A DNA stretch of 44,098 bases from Flammeovirgaceae bacterium. GTDB taxonomy: Bacteria; Bacteroidota; Bacteroidia; Cytophagales; Flammeovirgaceae. Where the stretch lies: assembly GCA_019634305.1 (NCBI GenBank), contig JAHQVQ010000070.1, positions 1 to 44,098 on the forward strand, in the 5' to 3' direction. The position numbers and the translations under genes are program-made. Below are positions 15,397 through 24,441 of this stretch, piece by piece. The notes below the pieces were generated by a model. That model did no database searches. It had not been told where the DNA came from and saw nothing but the letters and a program-made list of their open reading frames with translations. Within the stretch, counting starts at the first letter, position 1. Every line of letters begins with the position of its first letter.

Positions 15397-17763
15397 ATGA
15401 AATGCAGTTATCATCCTAAAATCCAGTTTAACCTTTTTACCCTGTTTGTCTTTATTCTAATTCAGGTAAATCCACTCTATGCTCAAAATTATCTTGATGA
15501 TAACTGTTTTCTGGTAGAAAATATCCAAAATGGAATTTCAGAAAACGCTGATGATAATCAATTAGCACTATATGGAGAATCTTCTCAATTAAAAGATAAA
15601 GACCTTATTGAAATAAAAGCCTTCCTACATAAAGATGAAAAAGCTATTGTTTGTCTGATTTTTAAAGATAAGGCTAAGGGTTTCTATGAAAAGTTAAAAC
15701 AAACTGAGCTTCATGGATTTGTATATCCTCCAGAAAAACCTGATCCCCTTTTGGGTTTGAAGATGAAGGAAGGAAAAAGACTTTTCATTTTCTCAAAACA
15801 TAATTCTCAATTTTTAAATAGTGATAATTATATACAGCATTTCAGGTTGTATGAGAATGGAATTTTACCAGAAGGAGGAAATGAGTCCGGCATTACCAAT
15901 GACCTTAGTTTTATAGCGATTTTGAATGTGGAAATGAGGAATACCACAAATCTGATAAATGATTTTATTACTAAAACAGGCAAGCTCCCAAATTTTGTCC
16001 TTACAGATCAGAAAGACAGTATTTTGGGAAGTTTAAAAGACATAAATAATCAAAACTGGTTCAGAGCCATTGTAGCGGAAAAGCAACTAAAACTAGAAAA
16101 TGTTTCCTGGAATGAACTGCCGGAATTGAAAAGCTCAGGGAAAATTCATGTTACTCAATCCAGGCTCAGTCCTCATAAAAGGGGTTATCGTTTTTCCCCA
16201 GATGTGATGAATTTCAATAACCTTAATGCTGATGTTGTTAAGCAATTCAGAGCAAGTAAATTCAGTCTTTTCGACCAATTACAATATCACTTTGAATTTG
16301 ATGAAAACCTTACCAACAAAGCCCATCCAGACCAGCAATTATTATATAGTTATATTGAATTTGGAGAAGATCAGGAAAGGGGAAAATTTGCATATTTCAA
16401 TGGAGAAGGGAATTACATTGACTACGGAATTCCCTCTGCACTTTCGCTTGGAGAAATTACCATTTCTGCCTGGATAAAACCCTCCAACCTGAAAGGAGGA
16501 AGAAGTATTGTGGGAATGGGAGAGGTGTTTTCCGCTAAAGTTTTTGATGGGGATTTACATTTTACTACTCCGGATATCATGGATCATATGAATGATTCGG
16601 TGGTAGTAAAAGGTGACACCTGGCAACATGTAGCTTATGTTTATATGGCGAATAAAGAGGTTTTATTTTACTATAATGGAAAATTAGCAGGAAGACTACC
16701 AGCCTCAAAAATCACCGTTTCCCCGCAATCACTGCTGATTGGCACCAATCTTTGGGATGAATATTATGAAGGTGGATTAGATGATTTACTCATTTGGAAC
16801 CGGGCTTTAAGTGATAAAGAGATTGTAGAGATTTACGAAAACATTGATGAATTAAGTAGTCAATCAGACGCCAATTGGTTTTTATGGGTTATTCCAGCTT
16901 TATTCATCATATCAAGTGGAATAATCTTTCTAATTAAAAAGGAAAAACTTAAAGGGCCAAAACGCAATCCCAGCTACTCACAAAAACAAGTCTTACAAGA
17001 TACTGCAAATTTTACATTTGAAAAAAATCCAATTTCTTTAAAGGGTTTATTTCTTTTTGGCGGTTTCAAGTTGATTAATAGAAATGGGAAGGACCTTACG
17101 ACTTCATTTTCCCCAAAACGAAGAGAACTTTTTGTGCTTTTAATCTTATTTACCTTAAAATATAAGGGAATTACTTCTAAGAAAATGTCAGACATTTTAT
17201 GGGCTGGACATTCTTTTGAAGGAGCCAAAAATAACCGTAGTACTCAAATAAAACGATTAAGGGAAATTCTTGCTCAGCAAACAGGAATTGCCATCACCTA
17301 TGATGATAAACTTTGGAAAATAGCATTCGAAAAAGATATCTATTGTGACCTGGCTGTTTATCGTTCCAACAAAGTCAACAATTCCCTTGGCGCTTCACAA
17401 GTAGATCAAAAAAACATTCTTGAGAACATGCTTGAAATTCCTCATTTGGGATTGCTTTTACCCAATATGGAATACGAATGGCTTGATATATTTAAGAGTC
17501 AGCTTACTGAAGAAGTCCTGGAAATGTTGATCCCTGTTTTAAATCATAATCACCTTGGTTTGGATAAAGCCTCGCTGTTGAAACTTACTAATATTGTTTT
17601 TGCACTCGATCCCCTCAACGAGCCAGCCTTGGAACACAAAATCAGATTGTTGATTGAGGAAGGAAAACATACGCTGGCTAAAACCACCTTCGAACAATAC
17701 GAGCATTTGTATTTCAAATATTACAATGAGAAATTCCCCGGAAGATTTTCCGAGTTTGTTTAG
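15397..17763 (+). CDS. Membrane-anchored LamG / winged-helix (SARP-like) transcriptional regulator
   Basis: The 788-residue protein has a signal peptide (cleavage near YAQ, residue 29) and a periplasmic region of about 460 residues. A LamG-type jellyroll sits at about 325-475 (GEGNYIDYG, ITISAWIKPSNLKGG, WQHVAYVY, GGLDDLLIWNRALSDKEI). One transmembrane helix follows at about 493-513. The cytoplasmic part starts with an OmpR-type winged helix (SPKRRELFVLLIL, ITSKKMSDILWAG, NNRSTQIKRLREIL) and ends in a helical region like the transcriptional-activation domain of SARP regulators. It therefore probably senses a ligand outside and binds DNA inside, with no kinase step. The ligand and targets are unknown. 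It is divergent from crtD. Confidence 0.75.
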   Translation: MKCSYHPKIQFNLFTLFVFILIQVNPLYAQNYLDDNCFLVENIQNGISENADDNQLALYGESSQLKDKDLIEIKAFLHKDEKAIVCLIFKDKAKGFYEKLKQTELHGFVYPPEKPDPLLGLKMKEGKRLFIFSKHNSQFLNSDNYIQHFRLYENGILPEGGNESGITNDLSFIAILNVEMRNTTNLINDFITKTGKLPNFVLTDQKDSILGSLKDINNQNWFRAIVAEKQLKLENVSWNELPELKSSGKIHVTQSRLSPHKRGYRFSPDVMNFNNLNADVVKQFRASKFSLFDQLQYHFEFDENLTNKAHPDQQLLYSYIEFGEDQERGKFAYFNGEGNYIDYGIPSALSLGEITISAWIKPSNLKGGRSIVGMGEVFSAKVFDGDLHFTTPDIMDHMNDSVVVKGDTWQHVAYVYMANKEVLFYYNGKLAGRLPASKITVSPQSLLIGTNLWDEYYEGGLDDLLIWNRALSDKEIVEIYENIDELSSQSDANWFLWVIPALFIISSGIIFLIKKEKLKGPKRNPSYSQKQVLQDTANFTFEKNPISLKGLFLFGGFKLINRNGKDLTTSFSPKRRELFVLLILFTLKYKGITSKKMSDILWAGHSFEGAKNNRSTQIKRLREILAQQTGIAITYDDKLWKIAFEKDIYCDLAVYRSNKVNNSLGASQVDQKNILENMLEIPHLGLLLPNMEYEWLDIFKSQLTEEVLEMLIPVLNHNHLGLDKASLLKLTNIVFALDPLNEPALEHKIRLLIEEGKHTLAKTTFEQYEHLYFKYYNEKFPGRFSEFV

Positions 17764-17970
17764 GTCTTGTTTAAGTATAATTTTTAGCCAAAGTATCGGG
17801 CCATGTGATAAATGTTCGTTTAGGGTTTTCGGAAACTACAAATTTTTAGCTGAACCTACATTCTTAGCAGCACTATAGAGAAATTCTGTAGTGAACCGAA
17901 GTTATTGAACCTGGAAGACGTTCTCTGTGGCATTTTGCAACCAAAAGAATAAAATTTAAACAAGCTCCTA
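17762..17970. repeat. MITE-like element with imperfect terminal inverted repeats
   Basis: The left end CTTGTTTAA (17766-17774) is mirrored by TTAAACAAG (17956-17964). With mismatches the ends extend to AGG-CTTGTTTAA-AATTTT and its complement ending in CTCCTA. The unit is about 210 bp with no coding frame, starts at the stop codon of the preceding gene, and shares 16 identical bases with 10393-10408. It accounts for most of the gap between the regulator gene and nagB. Confidence 0.5.
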
Positions 17971-18042
17971 GGCTTAACCCACTTTTTTGCCGAAATTGAT
18001 ACCAGGATAATTCACTCAATTAAAAACAGTATTGATTAATCT

Positions 18043-18786
18043 ATGGAAATAATCATTTCGGAAACTAACCAAGAACTGAGCATTGCAGCCGCAAAAAGTG
18101 GTGCTCAGAAAATTAAGGAGGCTATTAAAGCCAAAGGTACTGCCAATATCATTCTGACAACAGGCGCATCACAACTTGAAATGCTCAATCAATTAGTGAA
18201 AGAAGATATTGATTGGCAAAAAGTAACAGGCTTTCATTTGGATGAATATATTGACCTTCCTCCTACACATCCAGCTTCCTTTAGAAAGTACCTGATGGAT
18301 AGATTTGTCAACAGGGTTGATATTGGAGATTTTTTTCTTATTAATACCGAAGAGGAAATCTCAACAGTTTGCAAAAAACTAAATAGGTTAATTCTTTCCA
18401 ACCCAATAGATGTGGCTTTTGTTGGAATTGGTGAGAATGCTCACCTGGCTTTTAACGATCCTCCTGCTGATTTTGAAACAGAAGAACCATTCATTAAGGT
18501 GGTATTGGATGAGGCTTGCAGGGAACAACAACTGGCTGAAGGCTGGTTCGATTCACTGGAAGATGTTCCAACAATGGCGGTAAGTATGTCTGTTAGGCAA
18601 ATTATGAAGGCCTACCATATCATTTGTTCAGTACCTGGCCCAAGAAAAGCCAAAGCCATTGGGACAGTTTTGAATGGAAAGGTGGTTCCGGAAGTACCTG
18701 CATCCATTTTAAATCTTCATGCCAATACTCAACTTTTTCTGGATAAAGATTCAGCCAAATTGGTAGATTCTGTTTCTAGCAGTTGA
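18043..18786 (+). CDS. nagB: Glucosamine-6-phosphate deaminase
   Basis: The 247-residue protein belongs to the NagB/6-phosphogluconolactonase fold. It has ILTTGASQLEML for phosphate binding, VTGFHLDEYIDLPPTHPASF for the active-site loop, and VGIGENAHLAFNDPPADF for the catalytic histidine motif. In the last motif the Asp of E. coli NagB is Asn, as in many bacterial homologues, and the following Gly is Ala. The reaction converts glucosamine-6-phosphate to fructose-6-phosphate and ammonia. No nagA or N-acetylglucosamine transporter lies nearby, so a role in a related amino-sugar or general sugar pathway is possible. A weak hairpin (TTTTGAGA at 18787 with TCTCAAAA at 18813) follows the stop. Confidence 0.8.
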   Translation: MEIIISETNQELSIAAAKSGAQKIKEAIKAKGTANIILTTGASQLEMLNQLVKEDIDWQKVTGFHLDEYIDLPPTHPASFRKYLMDRFVNRVDIGDFFLINTEEEISTVCKKLNRLILSNPIDVAFVGIGENAHLAFNDPPADFETEEPFIKVVLDEACREQQLAEGWFDSLEDVPTMAVSMSVRQIMKAYHIICSVPGPRKAKAIGTVLNGKVVPEVPASILNLHANTQLFLDKDSAKLVDSVSSS

Positions 18787-18941
18787 TTTTGAGAAAAAAA
18801 AATTAGAAAAAATCTCAAAATAAGTGTTATTACCCCATTTGTTACCCCAAAAATTAAGCCCTCAGGCTGTATTATTGGGTATTCATGCTTTTTAAAGGCA
18901 ATAAAACTTACCCAGATTTTTACACAAACAACAGCTTCAAT

Positions 18942-20291
18942 ATGAAAAATAACAGACGAAAATTTATAAAGAAATTAGGAATAGCAGGTGCTTCCGCAGT
19001 TACTGCAACTGGGCTTCCTTTAGAAGGAAATTCAAAACAATTAACTTACCTTAAGAGAACAAATGGACTTTCCGATTCCACAGATATTAACCTTGCGATT
19101 ATTGGGGCAGGGGGAATGGGAAGTGAAGATACCAATACCGCTTTAAAGCATGAAGGTGTGAAATTAGTAGCTGCCTGTGATTTATATCAGGGAAGATTAG
19201 AAAGTGCCAAGGAGAAATGGGGCGCTGATATTTTCACCACTACCGATTATAAAGAAATCCTGAAAAGGAAAGATATTGATGCAGTGATTATCGGTACGCC
19301 TGATCACTGGCACAAGCAAATTTCCATTGATGCCTTAAATGCTGGCAAAAATGTTTATTGTGAAAAACCAATGGTGCATTCTGTATCAGAAGGTCAGGAT
19401 CTGATCAGTGCCTGGAAAAAATCTGGAAAGATCTTTATGGTAGGAAGTCAGGGAATGTCTTCTTTAGGAAATGAAAAAGCAAGACAACTTTTAGCTGAGG
19501 GAGCCATAGGAGAGTTGAATTACGCAGAAGGTTTTTGGGCAAGACACTCTCCAACAGGAGCCTGGCAATATCCTATTCCAAAAGATGCTTCAGAAAAAAC
19601 GGTAGATTGGAAAAAATACATTGCCAATACTACTAAAAGAGATTTTGATGCCATGAGATTTTTCCGATGGAGAAATTATAGAGATTATGGTACTGGAATG
19701 TCAGGTGATTTATTTGTGCACTTATTTTCCAGCCTGCATTTCGTAACCAATTCTATGGGACCAAATAAAATTAGCGCCATGGGTGGCTTACGGTATTGGA
19801 AAGATGGCAGAGAAGTTCCTGATGTATTATTAGGCATGTTCAATTATCCTGAGGCAGAAGCTCATCCAGCTTTTAACCTTTCATTAAGATGCAACTTTGT
19901 GGATGGCACGAGTGGCTCTACTTACTTGAAATTGGTAGGAAGTGAAGGTTCTATGGATATCAAATGGGAAGAGGTAGTACTTAAAAGAAATAACTTTAGC
20001 ACAGACGATCCATTTGCCTTAGCCAAAGCTAAAGAAGCGGGAATTGAGATTACTGATAGGAAAAAAATGGTTCCACCAGAAGAAATTACATATAAGGCGG
20101 AAAAAGGCTATAAAGGTGCTCATTACGACCATTTCAGAAACTTTTTTACTGCCATCAGAACTGGTGGTACAGTTGCAGAAGATCCAATATTCGGATTCAG
20201 GGCAGCGGCTCCAGCATTACTTTGTAATGACAGCTATTTCCAGGACAAATTTATCAAATGGGATCCTGAAAAAATGGAATTAGTTAGCTAA
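18942..20291 (+). CDS. Tat-exported Gfo/Idh/MocA family oxidoreductase
   Basis: I choose ATG 18942 (449 residues) because it puts a twin-arginine signal, NNRRKFIKKLGIAGAS, at the N-terminus. The longer frame from 18885 adds 19 unlike residues. The Rossmann motif IIGAGGMGSED and the dinucleotide/active-site motif NVYCEKPMVHS are clear. The C-terminal domain has the HYDHFRNFFTAIRTG stretch typical of periplasmic members in Bacteroidota and Planctomycetes. Such enzymes use a tightly bound NAD to oxidise or reversibly process sugars. Two DUF1080 proteins follow, which fits a pathway where a sugar is oxidised at C3 and then cleaved as a 3-keto-glycoside. The substrate is not known. Confidence 0.85.
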   Translation: MKNNRRKFIKKLGIAGASAVTATGLPLEGNSKQLTYLKRTNGLSDSTDINLAIIGAGGMGSEDTNTALKHEGVKLVAACDLYQGRLESAKEKWGADIFTTTDYKEILKRKDIDAVIIGTPDHWHKQISIDALNAGKNVYCEKPMVHSVSEGQDLISAWKKSGKIFMVGSQGMSSLGNEKARQLLAEGAIGELNYAEGFWARHSPTGAWQYPIPKDASEKTVDWKKYIANTTKRDFDAMRFFRWRNYRDYGTGMSGDLFVHLFSSLHFVTNSMGPNKISAMGGLRYWKDGREVPDVLLGMFNYPEAEAHPAFNLSLRCNFVDGTSGSTYLKLVGSEGSMDIKWEEVVLKRNNFSTDDPFALAKAKEAGIEITDRKKMVPPEEITYKAEKGYKGAHYDHFRNFFTAIRTGGTVAEDPIFGFRAAAPALLCNDSYFQDKFIKWDPEKMELVS

Positions 20292-20320
20292 TGACACTTT
20301 CAATTAAGTAGTTAGGCAAA

Positions 20321-20380
20321 ACTAAATATATTTAATTAGTGCCATAACTATTTTAAAATGAAATGAAAATACTCAGTTTA
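20321..20380 (+). repeat. Dispersed 60-bp intergenic repeat, copy B
   Basis: This copy matches 12897-12956 at 48 of 60 ungapped positions. It also has imperfect inverted ends (AATTAGTGCC near 20334 against GGTACTTATT near 20403). It sits between the oxidoreductase and the first DUF1080 gene and contains no open frame. Confidence 0.5.
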
Positions 20381-20491
20381 AAAATACCAAGAATGGAATT
20401 CTGGTACTTATTATTAATCCTGATTGGTCATTTTTCAAAACAAACAAATAGTATATAATCACTAAATTTAATTCATTTAATATCAATAAAA

Positions 20492-21244
20492 ATGAACTTC
20501 AATAAATATTTAATAATTACCGCTCTTATAAGTTTCACCCTATTTGGTTGTCAGCCGAAGCAAGCTAAAGAAGCTCCTGAAACTATAGTGGAAGAAGCTA
20601 CGGAACCTGTTTCTGAAAATAAAGGAGAATGGATTTCCCTTTTTGACGGAAAAACTGCAAAAGGATGGAGAGGATATAACCAAAGTACACTTCCCGAAGC
20701 ATGGGTAGTAGAAGATGGTACATTGAAATCATTAGGAAAAGGTGGAGATATAGGAGGCGATATCGTCTTCGGAGACATGGAATTTGAAGACTTTGAATTG
20801 CAATTGGAATGGAAAATTTCTGAAGGTGGAAACAGTGGTGTTTTTTATCATGTTCAGGAAGGAGATCAATATCATGCTCCGTATGAGAATGCTCCGGAAT
20901 ATCAGTTAATTGATGACATTGGTTTCCCTCAAAAACTGGAAGAATGGCAATCTCTTGGTGCTGACTATGCCATGTATCCAGCCGATAAAGAAAAGAAAAT
21001 TGTAAAGAAAGCGGGGGAGTGGAATTCTTCAAGAATTATCTTCCAAAAAGAAAATGCAGAATACTGGTTGAATGGTGAAAAGGTGGTAAGTTTTGTACCT
21101 TGGTCGGAAGACTGGCAAAAAAGGAGAGATTCAGGAAAATGGAAAGATATGCCTGACTATGGAAAAGCTAAAAAAGGTTTAATCGGACTTCAGGACCACG
21201 GAAGTTTCATCTTGTTCAGAAACATAAAAGTAAGACACCTCTAA
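20492..21244 (+). CDS. DUF1080 lipoprotein (3-keto-glycoside hydrolase family)
   Basis: The 250-residue protein has a lipoprotein signal with lipobox LFGC (Cys20). One DUF1080 / 3-keto-disaccharide hydrolase domain follows, a concanavalin-like jellyroll: WISLFDGKTAKGWRGYN, AWVVEDGTLKSLGKGGDIGG, FELQLEWKISEGGNSGVFYH, APEYQLID and the C-terminal GLIGLQDHGSFILFRNIKVR. Characterised relatives cleave sugars previously oxidised to 3-keto form. It is probably anchored on the envelope. Its position after a Tat-exported oxidoreductase supports the same pathway. A short inverted repeat (CAAGCA, TGCTTG at 21248-21262) follows the stop. Confidence 0.85.
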   Translation: MNFNKYLIITALISFTLFGCQPKQAKEAPETIVEEATEPVSENKGEWISLFDGKTAKGWRGYNQSTLPEAWVVEDGTLKSLGKGGDIGGDIVFGDMEFEDFELQLEWKISEGGNSGVFYHVQEGDQYHAPYENAPEYQLIDDIGFPQKLEEWQSLGADYAMYPADKEKKIVKKAGEWNSSRIIFQKENAEYWLNGEKVVSFVPWSEDWQKRRDSGKWKDMPDYGKAKKGLIGLQDHGSFILFRNIKVRHL

Positions 21245-21501
21245 CCACAAGCATGGTGCTTGACTCTTATATTGACAATCATTGAATCCATTATTTGGGT
21301 TTTGTGGCACAAAATCAGGACTTCTAAAAACAACTAGAGATACATGGAAACTGGTTGAAATAAATAGAAATAAAAAAGACTTGATATTTCTATCTTATTT
21401 CCAAAAGTTAATAGCATAAATATTCTTGTTTTTAGGTTCTGATTTTAACAAAAAAATTTACTTTCAAACCTCTAATTTCTAAACTCTAACTAAAGCAATA
21501 A

Positions 21502-22104
21502 ATGAAAAATAAATTAATTGGAATCATATTAACTATTTGCCTGGGAAGTATAACAGGTTTTGCTCAAACTACTAAACTATTTAATGGTAAAAACCTAGAT
21601 GGCTGGAAAGCTTATGGAACAGAAAAATGGTATGTAGAAAATGGGGAATTAATTTCAGAAAGTGGCCCTGATGCACAATATGGCTATTTGGGGACAGAGA
21701 AAAATTACAAAGACTATATACTCACACTTGAATTTAAACAAGAGGCAAATGGAAACAGTGGTGTTTTTATAAGGTCTTTTATTGAAGAAGGAGTGAAAAT
21801 AAATGGCTGGCAGGTAGAGGTAGCTCCAAAAGGAAATCATTCTGGGGGAATTTATGAATCATACGGAAGGGGATGGTTAATTCAACCTGATGAAAAAGGG
21901 GAAGAAGCCCTGAAAGAAGGAGAATGGAATAAAATGAAAATCAAAGTGGTAGGCTCGAAAATTACTACATGGCTAAATGGACAGAAAATTGTAGCGTTGG
22001 ATGATGAAAAAATTGGTAAAGGTGAAGGATTCATTGCACTACAAATTCACGATGGAGGGGGCATAAAAGTAAGGTGGAAAAATATTAAAGTGAAAGAATT
22101 ATAA
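21502..22104 (+). CDS. DUF1080 secreted protein (3-keto-glycoside hydrolase family)
   Basis: This is a second, smaller DUF1080 protein of 200 residues with a standard signal peptide (cleavage near GFAQ) and no lipobox. The motifs match the family: LFNGKNLDGWKAYG, WYVENGELISESG, LTLEFKQEANGNSGVFIRS and GFIALQIHDGGGIKVRWKNI. It differs clearly from the neighbour, so it is not a recent duplicate and may act on another substrate or form a pair with it. It is followed by a good hairpin terminator at 22119-22164. Confidence 0.83.
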   Translation: MKNKLIGIILTICLGSITGFAQTTKLFNGKNLDGWKAYGTEKWYVENGELISESGPDAQYGYLGTEKNYKDYILTLEFKQEANGNSGVFIRSFIEEGVKINGWQVEVAPKGNHSGGIYESYGRGWLIQPDEKGEEALKEGEWNKMKIKVVGSKITTWLNGQKIVALDDEKIGKGEGFIALQIHDGGGIKVRWKNIKVKEL

Positions 22105-22118
22105 TTCATGATTTCCCA

Positions 22119-22164
22119 AAAAGTCAAAGTAGTGTCCATAATTAAGCATGCTACTTTGACTTTT
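22119..22164 (+). terminator. Hairpin terminator after the second DUF1080 gene
   Basis: AAAAGTCAAAGTAG and CTACTTTGACTTTT form a perfect 14-bp stem with an 18-base loop. It starts 15 bases after the stop codon and its right arm ends in a T-rich run. Confidence 0.65.
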
Positions 22165-22239
22165 CTATTAGAATAATAATACTACTCAACTATCCATTAC
22201 TAGCTTTCAAAAATTATCAAATGAAAGTGGCGCTTTACT

Positions 22240-24420
22240 ATGTTGAAATATACTACTCTCATTCTTCTTGTCACTGCTTTATTTTATAACCAGCTATCCT
22301 TTGCCCAAAAGAAAAATGCAGCTTATCGTGTTCATATCTCCAAAACCAGTGAGAAAATTAACATTGATGGAGATTTAACTGAATCCGCCTGGCAGGAAGC
22401 CGATGTAGCCAAAGACTTTTTTATGGTATTGCCTATGGATACCAGCCTTTCCCTCTCAAAAACTGAAGTACGACTCTGCTATGATGACAATAATATGTAC
22501 CTCTCTGTCATCTGTTTCGATGATCTTCCTGGTAGAAGAACAGTGGAATCTTTGCGAAGAGATTTTTCCTTTGGAAGCAATGAAAACTTCCTTTTATTTA
22601 TGGATCCATTCGATGACCAGACCAATGGTTTTTCCTTCGGTGCTAATGCAGCAGGGGCACAATGGGATGGTCTGATGGCAGATGGGGGAAGTGTAAATTT
22701 GAGTTGGGATAATAAATGGTATTCCCAGGTGAAAAGTGATGATACAAAATGGGTATTTGAGGCTTCCATTCCCTTTAAGAGTATTCGCTATAAAAAAGGA
22801 ATTACTGAATGGGGAATAAATTTTAGTAGGCTTGATTTAAAAAGAAGTGAAAAATCAAGTTGGGCACCGGTACCAAGACAGTTCCCAACAGCTTCTCTAG
22901 CCTATACCGGAACATTGGTTTGGGATGCTCCTCCTCCATCAGCAGGTTCCAATATCTCTCTGATTCCCTACACACTTGGAGGAATAAATAAAGATTTTCA
23001 AAATGAAAGTAATACCGAAAATCGATTCGATGTGGGGCTAGATGCAAAAGTTGCAGTGACTTCTTCATTAAATCTGGATCTTACTGTCAATCCTGATTTT
23101 TCCCAGGTAGAAGTTGACAGACAAGTAACCAACCTCAGCCGTTTTGAGCTTTTCTTCCCTGAAAGAAGACAGTTTTTTTTAGAAAACAGTGACTTATTTG
23201 GAAACTTTGGTTTGGATAATTTAAGACCATTTTTTTCCAGAAGAATTGGCTTGAATAGCCCAATGCAATTTGGGGCCAGGCTAAGTGGTAAAATCAACCG
23301 GGATTGGCGAATTGGAGTGATGAATGTGCAAACCGGAAAAGTAGATAGTTTGGGAATGCCAGCTCATAATTATACGGTTGCAGCGATTCAAAGGCAGGTT
23401 TTTTCCCGATCCAATATTTCATTAATCTATATTGATAAGGAAGCCACCAACTACAACCCCAATCCGGCTGATGAAAATCCATATTCCAAGTATAATCGAA
23501 ATCTGGGGTTGGAATATAATCTGGCTTCAGCGAACAACATTTGGACGGGAAAAGCCATCATCCACAAAAACTTAAGACCAGATAAAAAAGATAATACCTA
23601 CATGCATGCCATGAAATTAAAGTACGGTGCACGAAAACTTAACCTTACCTGGCAACATGAATATGTAGGCGAAAACTATAATCCTGAAGTTGGATATGTT
23701 CCAAGAAAAAACTACATCAGAATTAATCCGGAGGGGGGCTATCTGTTTTTTCCAAAATCTTCTGAAAAAGTAATTTCCCATGGTCCTCTGGTTTATAATT
23801 CAACTTATTTCAACCATCAGTTTGAAAAAAATGAATGGGAAACCAGCATTGGGTATGGCGTAGATTTTCTTAATCGAAGTAGTGTAGATGCATGGGCCAG
23901 CGATATCTACATCAAACTTTTGGCCCCTTTCGACCCATCAAATTCCGGGAATGATTCGCTACCAACCGGAAGTGAATATTATTGGAAAGAAGCGGGTTTT
24001 CAATATCAATCCAAGCCGAATAGTCTACTTACCTATGAATTTTCTACCATTTTTGGAGGTTATTTTAATGGAAAAAGATTCAATACTAGTTTAGATTTTG
24101 GCTATCGTTTTCAGCCTTATGTAAGCCTTTCAACCAAAATTGAATACAACAAATTAAGTTTTGATGAAGGGAATAACCTGATTGACCTTTGGCTAATCAG
24201 CCCCAGGCTTGACTTTACTTTCACCAATAATATTTTTCTGACCACATTTGTACAATACAATAATCAGCGGGATAATGTAAACCTGAATGTCCGATTCCAA
24301 TGGCGGTACAAACCCGCATCCGATTTTTATGTGGTATACACAGACAATTATTTCCCTGAAAATTTCCAGGTAAAAAGCAGGGCTTTAGTATTAAAGTTTA
24401 CTTATTGGTGGAATTTGTAA
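22240..24420 (+). CDS. DUF5916 outer-membrane protein with CBM9-like N-terminal domain
   Basis: The 726-residue protein has a signal peptide (cleavage near SFAQ). A CBM9-like sugar-binding fold follows at about 35-210 (INIDGDLTESAWQEADVAKD, TEVRLCYDDNNMYLSVICFD, WVFEASIPFKSIRY). The large DUF5916 barrel begins with LDLTVNPDFSQVEVDRQV and FFPERRQFFLENSDLFG, two hallmark motifs of this family. The C-terminus ends in aromatic strand residues (LVLKFTYWWNL), as outer-membrane barrels do. Function in the family is not established. The placement near sugar-active enzymes suggests a role in carbohydrate or glycoconjugate handling at the cell surface. Confidence 0.85.
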   Translation: MLKYTTLILLVTALFYNQLSFAQKKNAAYRVHISKTSEKINIDGDLTESAWQEADVAKDFFMVLPMDTSLSLSKTEVRLCYDDNNMYLSVICFDDLPGRRTVESLRRDFSFGSNENFLLFMDPFDDQTNGFSFGANAAGAQWDGLMADGGSVNLSWDNKWYSQVKSDDTKWVFEASIPFKSIRYKKGITEWGINFSRLDLKRSEKSSWAPVPRQFPTASLAYTGTLVWDAPPPSAGSNISLIPYTLGGINKDFQNESNTENRFDVGLDAKVAVTSSLNLDLTVNPDFSQVEVDRQVTNLSRFELFFPERRQFFLENSDLFGNFGLDNLRPFFSRRIGLNSPMQFGARLSGKINRDWRIGVMNVQTGKVDSLGMPAHNYTVAAIQRQVFSRSNISLIYIDKEATNYNPNPADENPYSKYNRNLGLEYNLASANNIWTGKAIIHKNLRPDKKDNTYMHAMKLKYGARKLNLTWQHEYVGENYNPEVGYVPRKNYIRINPEGGYLFFPKSSEKVISHGPLVYNSTYFNHQFEKNEWETSIGYGVDFLNRSSVDAWASDIYIKLLAPFDPSNSGNDSLPTGSEYYWKEAGFQYQSKPNSLLTYEFSTIFGGYFNGKRFNTSLDFGYRFQPYVSLSTKIEYNKLSFDEGNNLIDLWLISPRLDFTFTNNIFLTTFVQYNNQRDNVNLNVRFQWRYKPASDFYVVYTDNYFPENFQVKSRALVLKFTYWWNL

Positions 24421-24441
24421 AAGGAGAATTTATTTTAAATT

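Noticed and set aside
20598-21032. 144-residue minus-strand frame within the first DUF1080 gene
   Set aside because: It is antisense to a well-conserved domain and its translation is low-complexity without family features.
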